Source of the DNA: Brooklawnia sp.
Lineage (GTDB): Bacteria; Actinomycetota; Actinomycetes; Propionibacteriales; Propionibacteriaceae
Length of the DNA stretch: 34,927 bases
Assembly: GCA_012517115.1 (NCBI GenBank)
Contig: JAAYVP010000136.1
Coordinates: 1-34,927, forward strand
Direction of reading: 5' to 3'
Below the pieces are notes generated by a model that saw only the letters and a program-made list of their open reading frames with translations, did not search any database and had not been told where the DNA came from. Shown in pieces: positions 1 through 8,470 of the stretch. Positions within the stretch are counted from its first letter, which is position 1; each line of letters begins with the position of its first letter. Made by a program: the position numbers and the translations under genes.

Positions 1-1
1 G

Positions 2-358
2 TTGACGCTGCAAATCGCTGGTCCGGAAACGGTGACCGGACCCGACCCGGTGGCATTCACCGTAACCGCCTCAACCAGTCAGGCCAACTGCATCCTTGAC
101 CTGGCCACTGCCCAGGCCGAAGTTGTGGTCACCTCGGGCAGTGACCGCATCTGGGCGAGCAGTTCCTGCCCCGCATGGCAGCTGACTGGGACGTTCGAAA
201 TGAAACAGGGCGCGGAGGTCAGCTACGAGGTCGGCTGGCCAGTGCGCCGCGGCAGTGACTGCGAGTTGTCGGACGCGACGCTGGGAGCTGGCACCTACGT
301 GGCCACCGCCAACATCGGGACGGCCAGCGCTCGGCACGTGATGACGTTGCGTCCCTGA
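2..358 (+). CDS. C-terminal part of an exported-type hypothetical protein
   Basis: The frame is open from the left edge, so the true start lies outside the window. The TTG at base 2 is only where the ORF track begins. The visible 118 residues are rich in Thr, Val, Ala and Gly, have alternating hydrophobic residues typical of a beta-sandwich, and carry three cysteines (in CILDL, SSCPAW and SDCELSD). This looks like an extracytoplasmic Ig-like domain. A membrane or secreted protein beside disA is common in actinobacteria, for example Rv3587c next to Rv3586 in M. tuberculosis. I do not recognise a named family. The gene converges on disA with only 6 bases between the stops. Confidence 0.6.
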   Translation: MTLQIAGPETVTGPDPVAFTVTASTSQANCILDLATAQAEVVVTSGSDRIWASSSCPAWQLTGTFEMKQGAEVSYEVGWPVRRGSDCELSDATLGAGTYVATANIGTASARHVMTLRP

Positions 359-364
359 CCGGCC

Positions 365-1426
365 TCAGCGTCCCGCGGTCTCGGTGAGCCTGGCCAGGCC
401 GTCGCGGATGGCCCGGGCCCGCGCCGCGCCGACCTCCGGTACGGCCGCCAGTTGCGAACTTGAGGCCGCCAGGACGCCCTGCAGCGAGCCGAAGTGCTCC
501 AGCAACCTGCCGGCCAAGGAGGTCGTCATGTGCGCGGACTGTGAAACCACCCGGTAGCCCCGGCAATTGAGGTGCTGGTCGAGATTGCCGGAGGTGAAGC
601 CGATCGCGGTGGCAACGCTCACCGGGTCGAGGATGTCGCCCGCCGGCAGATGACGCAACACGTCAAGGCTGAACCGTTCATCGCCCTCCGCGCGGTAATC
701 GAGCTCGATCAAGGTGGCGAGTTGATCTATACCGTGCGTCAGGTCGTACAGCTGCAACTGCAGCAGCCGGCCATCGACGCCGAGAGCCTCGACGTGGCCT
801 TCGAGTTCCTCGGCGAGCCGGCGCACCATGGCCAACGGCTGCACGGCCTTCACTAGGTCGTCGACCGTCACCAGCGAGTCGATCTCGAGCGAGGACAACT
901 GCGCGGTGGTCGACTCCAGACGCTCACGGTAACGGGACAGGGTTGCCACCGCCTGTTCGGCACGGACCAAGATCTGTTCGGAGGACTCGATCGGGTAACG
1001 CAAACCCGCCATGAACAGTGCTATCGACGACATGGCCTGGGAAACCGTGATCACCGGCACGTTGGCCTGCAACGCGATGCGGTCAGCGGTGCGGTGCCGC
1101 GTTCCGGTCTCGATGGTGGGTAACTGCGCGGATGGGGTGAAGTGGACGCCGGCAGCGAGGATGGTTGTCAGGTCTTGGTCGACCACGATGCCACCGTCCA
1201 TCTTCGCCAGTTCGCGCAACGCGGTGGGCGTGAAGTCGGTGTTCACGTTGAAGCCGCCGGTTGAGATCTGGCCGACCACCGGATTGCTGCCCAGCACGAT
1301 CAACGCACCGGTGCGGCCGGTACGGATCCGTTCGAGTCCCTCTCGCAGCGGTGTCCCCGGTGCGAGCAGGGCACGATAACGGCGATATCGTTCCTCGTCG
1401 TGTCCGAGGACTCGCAGCTTGCTCAT
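365..1426 (-). CDS. disA: DNA integrity scanning protein DisA, diadenylate cyclase
   Basis: DisA condenses two ATP into cyclic di-AMP and couples this to sensing of branched DNA. The protein has the full domain order: an N-terminal DAC domain (about residues 10-145), a helical linker, and a C-terminal helix-hairpin-helix DNA-binding domain (LLEHFGSLQGVL...VPEVGAARARAI). The ATP-binding GTRHR motif is present at about residues 108-112. The DGA catalytic triad reads DGG (D77-G78-G79), a conservative but unusual change. The ORF track starts 22 codons too early. Two adjacent ATGs (1429 and 1426) follow a TACACT -10 hexamer by 4 and 7 bases. I chose 1426, giving 353 residues, close to the family length. 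radA lies directly upstream on the same strand, the usual actinobacterial arrangement. Confidence 0.95.
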   Translation of the reverse strand: MSKLRVLGHDEERYRRYRALLAPGTPLREGLERIRTGRTGALIVLGSNPVVGQISTGGFNVNTDFTPTALRELAKMDGGIVVDQDLTTILAAGVHFTPSAQLPTIETGTRHRTADRIALQANVPVITVSQAMSSIALFMAGLRYPIESSEQILVRAEQAVATLSRYRERLESTTAQLSSLEIDSLVTVDDLVKAVQPLAMVRRLAEELEGHVEALGVDGRLLQLQLYDLTHGIDQLATLIELDYRAEGDERFSLDVLRHLPAGDILDPVSVATAIGFTSGNLDQHLNCRGYRVVSQSAHMTTSLAGRLLEHFGSLQGVLAASSSQLAAVPEVGAARARAIRDGLARLTETAGR

Positions 1427-1433
1427 CATGGTC

Positions 1434-1439
1434 AGTGTA
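1434..1439 (-). promoter_or_regulatory. disA -10 hexamer (TACACT), leaderless type
   Basis: TACACT fits TANNNT and ends 4 bases before the first ATG and 7 before the second. No Shine-Dalgarno sequence is visible. This gives disA its own promoter inside the 66-70 base gap after radA. Confidence 0.5.
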
Positions 1440-1459
1440 GGGCGGGCGGCACCTTCCCG

Positions 1460-1485
1460 CGGCTGCTGACGATGCCGTGCAGCCG
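1460..1485 (-). repeat. Inverted repeat between radA and disA
   Basis: A perfect 7-base inverted repeat (CGGCTGC/GCAGCCG) with a 12-base loop lies between the radA stop and the disA promoter. It may be a weak terminator or pause hairpin for radA transcripts. There is no U tract, so function is uncertain. Confidence 0.35.
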
Positions 1486-1495
1486 GGTACACCGT

Positions 1496-2896
1496 TCAGT
1501 GCCGCGGCGAACCTGGTTTCTCGGTGCGATTCAAAGTGAGGGCCTGCAATGCCTCGGCCACGGTCGCAACCTCGACCACCCTCAACCCGTGCATCCTGGG
1601 CATCTTGCTGTTCGGATCACGACTACCGGCCGGCACTATGGCCAGCTCGAGCCCCAGCCGGGCAGCCTCACCGATCCGCCGCTCCAGCCCGGGCACCCGG
1701 CGCAGCTCCCCGGCAAGCCCAACTTCGCCCAGCGCCACCACCCGGCAGAAGAAGTTCTCATCAACCGTTGCCGACGCCATCGCGATCGCCAGCGCCAGGT
1801 CTGCGGCAGGATCGCCGATCCGGGCACCACCCACCGTCGACACGTAGACGTCCCTGCGGGCCAGCGAGAGCCTCGCCTTTCGCTGTAGGACGGCCAGGAC
1901 CATGGCGACCCGTGAGCCGTCTACACCGTTGGTGACCCGGCGGGCCGGGGCGTCTTGGGCGACCGGAACCACCAACGATTGCACCTCGGCCAACATTGGG
2001 CGGCTGCCCTCCATCGTGACTGTCACGCAGGTTCCGGGCACCGGTTCAGCGTGCTGTGAGGTGAATAGCCCGGACGGATCGGGCACCTCTACGATGCCGT
2101 GCGCGGCCATTTCGAAGCAGCCCACTTCGTCGGCAGGCCCGAACCGGTTCTTGGTGGCCCGTACCATCCGGAAGCCGGAGTGCCGGTCTCCCTCGAACGA
2201 GAGCACTACGTCGACAAGGTGCTCCAGTAGCCGGGGCCCGGCGATCGAGCCGTCCTTGGTGACGTGCCCGACGATGACCACCGCCATGCCCCTTCGCTTC
2301 GCTACCCGCACCAGCGCAGCAGTCACTTCGCGGACTTGACTGACCCCGCCCGCCGAACCGTCGGCCTCGGCGGTGCCGATGGTCTGTACCGAATCGACAA
2401 CTAGCAGGCTCGGGTTGGTCTGTTCGATGTGGCCCAGGACCGTACCAAGGTCGGTCTCGGCGGCCAGATAGAGCTGGTCGGCCACCGCCCCGGTGCGTTC
2501 GGCCCGGAGCCGTACCTGGGCAGCCGACTCCTCACCTGAGACATATAGGGTGGTGTGATCGGCACGCGCCCAGCGGGCGGCCACCTCAAGCAGGAGCGTC
2601 GATTTGCCGACTCCCGGCTCGCCGGCAAGCAGTACCACCGCACCCGGGACCAGACCCCCGCCGAGGACGCGATCGAGTTCGCCGATGCCGGTCAGCGTCC
2701 GATTGGCGCTCTGTAGATTCACCTTGCCGATCGGCACCGCCCTTTGGGCAGGCACCGATGCGTTGACAAGTTGCAGCTTGGGAGCACCCCGTTCACCGAC
2801 GCTGCCCCAGGCCAGGCACTCACCGCAGCGCCCGACCCAGCGCACCGTCGTCCAACCGCACTCGGTGCACTGGAACGCGTCGGTCTTGGTGGCCAC
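1496..2896 (-). CDS. radA: DNA repair protein RadA
   Basis: RadA is a RecA-like ATPase that helps process recombination intermediates and promotes branch migration. The protein shows the full family plan. An N-terminal zinc finger has cysteines at about residues 10, 13, 24 and 27 (CTECGW, CGECLAW). The Walker A motif is GEPGVGKST, the RadA-specific motif is KNRFG, and a Lon-like C-terminal domain follows. The ORF track adds 52 unrelated N-terminal residues. The real start is the GTG at 2896 (VATKTDAF), which puts the zinc finger at its usual distance from the N-terminus and gives 466 residues. A TATGGT hexamer sits 6 bases before this GTG with no Shine-Dalgarno, so the mRNA is probably leaderless. 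disA follows on the same strand. Confidence 0.95.
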   Translation of the reverse strand: MATKTDAFQCTECGWTTVRWVGRCGECLAWGSVGERGAPKLQLVNASVPAQRAVPIGKVNLQSANRTLTGIGELDRVLGGGLVPGAVVLLAGEPGVGKSTLLLEVAARWARADHTTLYVSGEESAAQVRLRAERTGAVADQLYLAAETDLGTVLGHIEQTNPSLLVVDSVQTIGTAEADGSAGGVSQVREVTAALVRVAKRRGMAVVIVGHVTKDGSIAGPRLLEHLVDVVLSFEGDRHSGFRMVRATKNRFGPADEVGCFEMAAHGIVEVPDPSGLFTSQHAEPVPGTCVTVTMEGSRPMLAEVQSLVVPVAQDAPARRVTNGVDGSRVAMVLAVLQRKARLSLARRDVYVSTVGGARIGDPAADLALAIAMASATVDENFFCRVVALGEVGLAGELRRVPGLERRIGEAARLGLELAIVPAGSRDPNSKMPRMHGLRVVEVATVAEALQALTLNRTEKPGSPRH

Positions 2897-2902
2897 GGTC
2901 AA

Positions 2903-2908
2903 ACCATA
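2903..2908 (-). promoter_or_regulatory. radA -10 hexamer (TATGGT), leaderless type
   Basis: TATGGT lies 6 bases before the GTG start of radA, placing the expected transcription start on or next to the start codon. The hexamer is identical to the one in front of mshD. Confidence 0.55.
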
Positions 2909-2925
2909 GAGGGGGCCACCGACAG

Positions 2926-3564
2926 TCAGATTCTGACCAGACCCCGACCCGGGACGTCGAAGACCACCACAGACACTCCGGGCTGACCGTGCGGACTGGT
3001 GAACTTGATGTGGACACCGTCGAAGATCTCTTCGATGGGGCAGCCGACCCACTCCTCGACACGCTCCCGCGAACCGGCGATCTCCAAGGCGTCGAGCCGC
3101 ACATCACCGGCCAGGGCAGAGGGCAGTACGTCGGCGGGCGAATCCCACTTGAGGAAGTAGGGCAGTTGTGGGTCGGTCATCAGGCCCTTGACGCCGATCT
3201 GTTCCCATTCCAGTCGGCGACCGTCGGGGAACTGGCGGGAGCCGGGCACTGCGGCGCGTCCCAACCGCTGCTCGAAGGGGGCGAGGTCAGCCACCGAAAT
3301 CACCCAGCCAAGCCAGCCACCGCCGAGCTCTTGACGGGCACGCACCGCCTGCCCGTAGACCGCCTTGTCGGCGGCGGGATGGTCGAGCACCTCGACGACC
3401 TCCAGGTAGCGACCGTCGGCGAGTGGAAGAATGTTGTTCCTGGTGCCGAAACGGGGATGGAATCCGCCGTCCTTGAACTGGCGGCCCAACGCCTCGCTCA
3501 ACTCGGCGACAGTGGTCTGCAGACCTTGCGGGCCAGCTACGAACGTCAGGTGATCCAGATGCAT
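2926..3564 (-). CDS. Glyoxalase-like (VOC superfamily) protein
   Basis: The 212-residue protein opens with MHLDHLTFVAGP, the typical first strand of a VOC fold with a possible metal-ligand His. Further motifs are typical of the glyoxalase-like family (Pfam Glyoxalase_3): FGTRNNILPL, YLEVVEV and, near the end, GVHIKFTSPHG. These suggest a metal-dependent enzyme or binding protein built from paired beta-alpha-beta-beta-beta modules. The substrate cannot be told from sequence. It lies 29 bases upstream of the radA start on the same strand, but radA seems to have its own promoter. Upstream it diverges from the TIM-barrel isomerase gene, with a 90-base gap. Confidence 0.8.
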   Translation of the reverse strand: MHLDHLTFVAGPQGLQTTVAELSEALGRQFKDGGFHPRFGTRNNILPLADGRYLEVVEVLDHPAADKAVYGQAVRARQELGGGWLGWVISVADLAPFEQRLGRAAVPGSRQFPDGRRLEWEQIGVKGLMTDPQLPYFLKWDSPADVLPSALAGDVRLDALEIAGSRERVEEWVGCPIEEIFDGVHIKFTSPHGQPGVSVVVFDVPGRGLVRI

Positions 3565-3642
3565 GGGGTCATTGTGTCAAGCGGTCCCCCCGAACGCGAA
3601 ACCGGGTCATCCGCAGCAGCGGCGGCGACGCGGCGTTGCCAG

Positions 3643-3648
3643 TACGGT
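3643..3648 (+). promoter_or_regulatory. -10 hexamer (TACGGT) of the isomerase-proline dehydrogenase operon
   Basis: TACGGT is followed by 6 bases and then the GTG start at 3655. There is no Shine-Dalgarno. This fixes the start of a gene whose ORF-track version is 222 codons too long. Confidence 0.55.
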
Positions 3649-3654
3649 GGGTTT

Positions 3655-4536
3655 GTGCAGTCCGACCGGCCCTTCGAGCATGCCCGTGCCGCGCCCGAGC
3701 ACGGCCGTGCACCGAACAATCGGCGGCTGCCGTTGGTGGGCCTGGGCAGCTCGACTGTCTACCCCGGAACCACCGCGCAGGCTTTCGAGTTGGCCGCCGC
3801 GGTCGGCTACGACGGCGTCGAGTTGATGGTCGGGATCGATCCGCCCAGCACCGACATCGACTATGTCCGCAAGCTGGTCGACTACCACCAGGTGCCGGTG
3901 TTGAGCGTGCACGCTCCCTGCCTGGTGATCACTCAGAACGTCTGGGGCACCGACCCTTGGGAGAAGCTGAGTAGGTCTTGCCGAGCGGCCGCCGACCTCG
4001 GCGCAGATGTGGTCGTCGTGCACCCGCCGTTCCTCTGGCAGCGCGACTATGCCCGCAATTTCGTGGCGGGCATTCGGGGGCTCAGCCGCCAGACCGGCAT
4101 CACTTTGGCGGTCGAGAACATGTACCCATGGCGGGCGCCGGGCGCGACCGTGTTCGGGTACGTGCCCGATTGGGACCCGACCCACCAGGACTACGACGCT
4201 TTGACGCTCGACCTGTCGCACGCCGCCACCGCGCAGGCGCGGTCGCTCGACTACGTGGACGCCTGGGGCGCACGGTTGCGCCACCTGCACTTGACCGACG
4301 GACTCGGCTCCGGCAGAGACGAACACCTCTTCCCGGGGCAGGGCAATCAGGACGCCTGGCAGATCGTCGAACAGCTGGCGCGCAGGTCATACACCGGTCA
4401 CATCATCCACGAGATCAACACCCGCCGGGCTGCCGACAATGACGAACGCGCACAGCAACTCGCCGAGGCCCTCAACCAGACCAGGCAGCATCTGCAACAG
4501 GGTAGGGCGCAGGCTCATCGGGAGGCGCGGCAGTGA
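3655..4536 (+). CDS. Sugar phosphate isomerase/epimerase-like TIM-barrel protein
   Basis: This is a xylose-isomerase-like TIM barrel (AP endonuclease family 2). Visible signatures include GLGSSTVYP, an early beta strand and helix with GYDGVELM, the metal-site segments VLSVHAPC, VVVHPPF and AVENMYP, and RLRHLHLTDG followed by a C-terminal HEIN. These supply the Glu, His and Asp metal ligands of the family. The predicted length is 293 residues from GTG 3655. The ORF track extends much further upstream over the divergent VOC gene, which is not credible. The closest remembered relative is the M. tuberculosis Rv0498 type, which lies near proC there too. The end overlaps the proline dehydrogenase start (GTGA), so the two are probably co-translated. 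The true substrate is unknown. Confidence 0.8.
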   Translation: MQSDRPFEHARAAPEHGRAPNNRRLPLVGLGSSTVYPGTTAQAFELAAAVGYDGVELMVGIDPPSTDIDYVRKLVDYHQVPVLSVHAPCLVITQNVWGTDPWEKLSRSCRAAADLGADVVVVHPPFLWQRDYARNFVAGIRGLSRQTGITLAVENMYPWRAPGATVFGYVPDWDPTHQDYDALTLDLSHAATAQARSLDYVDAWGARLRHLHLTDGLGSGRDEHLFPGQGNQDAWQIVEQLARRSYTGHIIHEINTRRAADNDERAQQLAEALNQTRQHLQQGRAQAHREARQ

Positions 4537-5459
4537 GTGAGCTAGTGATGCGCTGGGCGGGACGCGACCAGGTGCGCCGTGCGGCCATGGCGTCGCCGGC
4601 CGCCCGGGAACTGGTGGCCAGGTATGTGGCGGGGGAGCGCTTGGACGACCTGGTGCCGGTCTTACATTCCCTGGTCGACAAGGGGCTGCTGGTTAGCGTC
4701 GAATACTTGGGCCACCCGGTGACCGCGCTTGGGGACGCCGAGGCAAATCGGGCCGGGTACCTCGAACTGATCACGGGACTCGCCGCTGAGGGACTCGCCA
4801 AGGGCGCCGAGATCTCGGTCCGTCTCTCCTTGCTCGGCCAGGAGTTGGGGGCCCAGGGAGAGGAGTTCGCGCTGCAGGCGGCCCGTCGCATTACCCGGAT
4901 GGCCAGTAACGCTGGCGCGCTGGTGACCCTTGACATGTCCGGCTCGGAGTTCGTGGACTCAACGCTGGGCACTTGGGTGCAGCTGAACCAGGACTTGCCG
5001 AGCATCGGCGCCACCGTGCAGGCGGCGTTGCACCGGACCGAGCGTGACCTCGCCAATCTGGCTATGCCGGGTGGGCGGATCAGACTGTGCAAAGGGGCCT
5101 TCCGGGAATCCCGCGCCGTGGCCTTCCGCAACCGGCATGAGATCGATCTGGCCTTCGTGAGAGGTCTGCGGATCTTAATGAAGAGCCAGGCAGTCCCATT
5201 GGTGGCCACCCACGACCCGCGGCTGATCGCCATCGCGGAGGAGTTGATCCGACGCGCCGGACGTGCACCCGACAGCTACGAGTTCCAGATGCTGTACGGG
5301 GTTCGTCCGCTGGAGTTGCGGCGACTGGCCGACATAGGCCACAGTGCGCGCTCCTATGTGCCGTACGGCCCAGGATGGTACGAGTACTACCTACATGGGC
5401 TCGTGGAGCGTCCGGACAACCTGGCGTTGTTCATGCGCTCGCTGATGGGGAAGCGATAG
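4533..5459 (+). CDS. Proline dehydrogenase, monofunctional
   Basis: This FAD-dependent enzyme oxidises proline to pyrroline-5-carboxylate, usually passing electrons to the membrane quinone pool. The 308-residue length fits the monofunctional PRODH family. Diagnostic motifs are RLCKGAFRES, VATHDPRLI, YEFQMLYGVRP and the C-terminal YVPYGPGWYEYYLHGLVERP. The GTG start at 4533 overlaps the upstream stop by 4 bases and has a good Shine-Dalgarno (GGGAGG) about 7 bases away. No pyrroline-5-carboxylate dehydrogenase gene is adjacent. Instead the operon continues with a CPBP membrane protease, and asd-proC follow. proC makes proline from the same intermediate, so degradation and synthesis genes are neighbours here. 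Confidence 0.92.
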   Translation: MSELVMRWAGRDQVRRAAMASPAARELVARYVAGERLDDLVPVLHSLVDKGLLVSVEYLGHPVTALGDAEANRAGYLELITGLAAEGLAKGAEISVRLSLLGQELGAQGEEFALQAARRITRMASNAGALVTLDMSGSEFVDSTLGTWVQLNQDLPSIGATVQAALHRTERDLANLAMPGGRIRLCKGAFRESRAVAFRNRHEIDLAFVRGLRILMKSQAVPLVATHDPRLIAIAEELIRRAGRAPDSYEFQMLYGVRPLELRRLADIGHSARSYVPYGPGWYEYYLHGLVERPDNLALFMRSLMGKR

Positions 5460-7321
<1,862 letters not shown>

Positions 7322-7324
7322 GAA

Positions 7325-8122
7325 GTGGGTGCGGCCAGCACGGTGCCGGTGGTCGTCATCGGCGGCGGGGTGATGGGTGGCGCGATCGCGTCCGGCTTGG
7401 TGCGTGATGGGTGGACGCAGGTCAGCGTGGTCGAAGCGACGGCTGCCCGCCGCGCGCAACTGGCCACCGAACCCGGCCTGACGGTCAGCGCGGCGCTGGA
7501 CGATGTCGTTCAAGGCGCACAGGTCGTGGTGCTGGCCGTCAAACCCGCCGACGCCACCGCAGCTCTGGACCAGGCTGCTAGGGCGTTACCGGCCGGTGTC
7601 CTGGTCTTGTCGGTCTGCGCGGGTGTGACGCTCGCCACCCTCGCCGATCACCTGCCAGCCGGGACGCCGATAGTCCGGGTGATGCCCAATACGCCGGCTC
7701 AGATCGGCGCCGGGATGGCCGTCCTGTCACCCAATACGGCCGTCACCGGCGAGCAGTTGGACCTTGCCAGTTGGTTGATGGGGGCGGTCGGCGAGGTTCT
7801 CGTGCTGCCCGAGTCACGGCAGGACGCGGTCACCGCGGTCAGCGGATCTGGCCCCGCCTACCTGTTCTACCTTGCGGAGGCCATGATCGAGGCCGGGGTG
7901 CAACTCGGTCTCACCCGCGAGCAGTCAGGCGTGCTGGTCAGGCAGACACTGCTGGGCTCAGCGCAGTTGCTGGCGCTGGGTGAGCACCCGGTCGTCCTGC
8001 GCGAACGCGTCACCTCGCCCGGTGGCACCACCGCTGCCGCGATTCGGCGGTTGGATGCGCATGCGGTGAAGGCCGCCGTCGGCGACGCGATCTGGGCGGC
8101 ACACGACCGGAGCCGCGGCTGA
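7325..8122 (+). CDS. proC: Pyrroline-5-carboxylate reductase
   Basis: ProC performs the last step of proline synthesis, reducing pyrroline-5-carboxylate with NAD(P)H. The 265-residue protein has the N-terminal Rossmann motif VVVIGGGVMGGAIASGL, the VVLAVKP segment, RVMPNTPAQIGAGM, and the C-terminal signatures VSGSGPAYLFYLAEAM and TSPGGTTAAAI. The GTG start lies 3 bases after the asd stop, so the genes are probably co-transcribed and translationally coupled. A proline dehydrogenase gene lies only 1.9 kb upstream on the same strand. bS22 comes next, as it does close to proC in mycobacteria. Confidence 0.96.
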   Translation: MGAASTVPVVVIGGGVMGGAIASGLVRDGWTQVSVVEATAARRAQLATEPGLTVSAALDDVVQGAQVVVLAVKPADATAALDQAARALPAGVLVLSVCAGVTLATLADHLPAGTPIVRVMPNTPAQIGAGMAVLSPNTAVTGEQLDLASWLMGAVGEVLVLPESRQDAVTAVSGSGPAYLFYLAEAMIEAGVQLGLTREQSGVLVRQTLLGSAQLLALGEHPVVLRERVTSPGGTTAAAIRRLDAHAVKAAVGDAIWAAHDRSRG

Positions 8123-8171
8123 TCGGCCGGTCGCCGGTCGTCGTTGGTTTTCTATGGGAGTGGCGCGGCGG

Positions 8172-8208
8172 TAGACTAAGCCGACGTGGTGCCGCCGCAT
8201 GGTACTGT
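8172..8208 (+). promoter_or_regulatory. Candidate promoters for the bS22 gene
   Basis: The 133-base gap between proC and the bS22 gene holds two TANNNT hexamers, TAGACT (8172-8177) and TACTGT (8203-8208). Either would leave a 5' leader of about 40-75 bases before the Shine-Dalgarno. I see no convincing -35 element, so the choice is open. Confidence 0.3.
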
Positions 8209-8255
8209 TCCCGCGTTGAAGGCGGGATTGATCATTAGTCTCCGAAAGGTTCACA

Positions 8256-8357
8256 GTGGGATCGGTCATCAAGAAGCGTCGCAAGCGCATGGCGAAGAAG
8301 AAGCACCGCAAGTTGCTCAAGAAGACGCGAATTCAACGGCGTCGCGCGGGCCGCTGA
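8256..8357 (+). CDS. bS22-type mini ribosomal protein (AURKAIP1/COX24 domain)
   Basis: A 33-residue, extremely basic protein is encoded from GTG 8256. It begins [20 protein letters not shown] and ends with RIQRRRAGR. It matches the actinobacterial family first annotated as an AURKAIP1/COX24-domain protein (Rv0500B type), shown in mycobacterial ribosome structures to be small-subunit protein bS22. It is missing from the ORF track because of its size. An AAAGG Shine-Dalgarno precedes the start by about 6 bases. The position downstream of proC matches mycobacteria. The overlapping 91-residue ORF 8186-8461 is an out-of-frame shadow. Confidence 0.92.
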   Translation: MGSVIKKRRKRMAKKKHRKLLKKTRIQRRRAGR

Positions 8358-8372
8358 CCTGCTGCCCAGTGC

Positions 8373-8422
8373 GATCCCCCAGCGCGACGGCCCGCTCGTG
8401 CGTAGCCGCAAACTGGGGGATC
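8373..8422 (+). terminator. Inverted repeat after the bS22 gene
   Basis: A perfect 10-base inverted repeat (GATCCCCCAG/CTGGGGGATC) encloses a 30-base GC-rich loop with further short pairings. It starts 15 bases after the bS22 stop and ends 48 bases before cobA/hemD. It has no U tract, so it could be a U-less terminator, a 3'-end stabiliser or a processing site. Confidence 0.45.
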
Positions 8423-8470
8423 TCTGTGTGGTGTCGTGCGTCCAGGCGTTGCATGCCGTAAGGAGACGTC

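Noticed and set aside
2989-3654. N-terminal 222 codons of the 515-residue plus-strand ORF
   Set aside because: They lie antisense to the VOC gene, match no family and are not needed for the TIM barrel. The GTG at 3655 behind TACGGT is the credible start.
8186-8461. 91-residue ORF across the bS22 gene
   Set aside because: It overlaps the bS22 gene in another frame, has no Shine-Dalgarno or family match, and runs through the inverted repeat.
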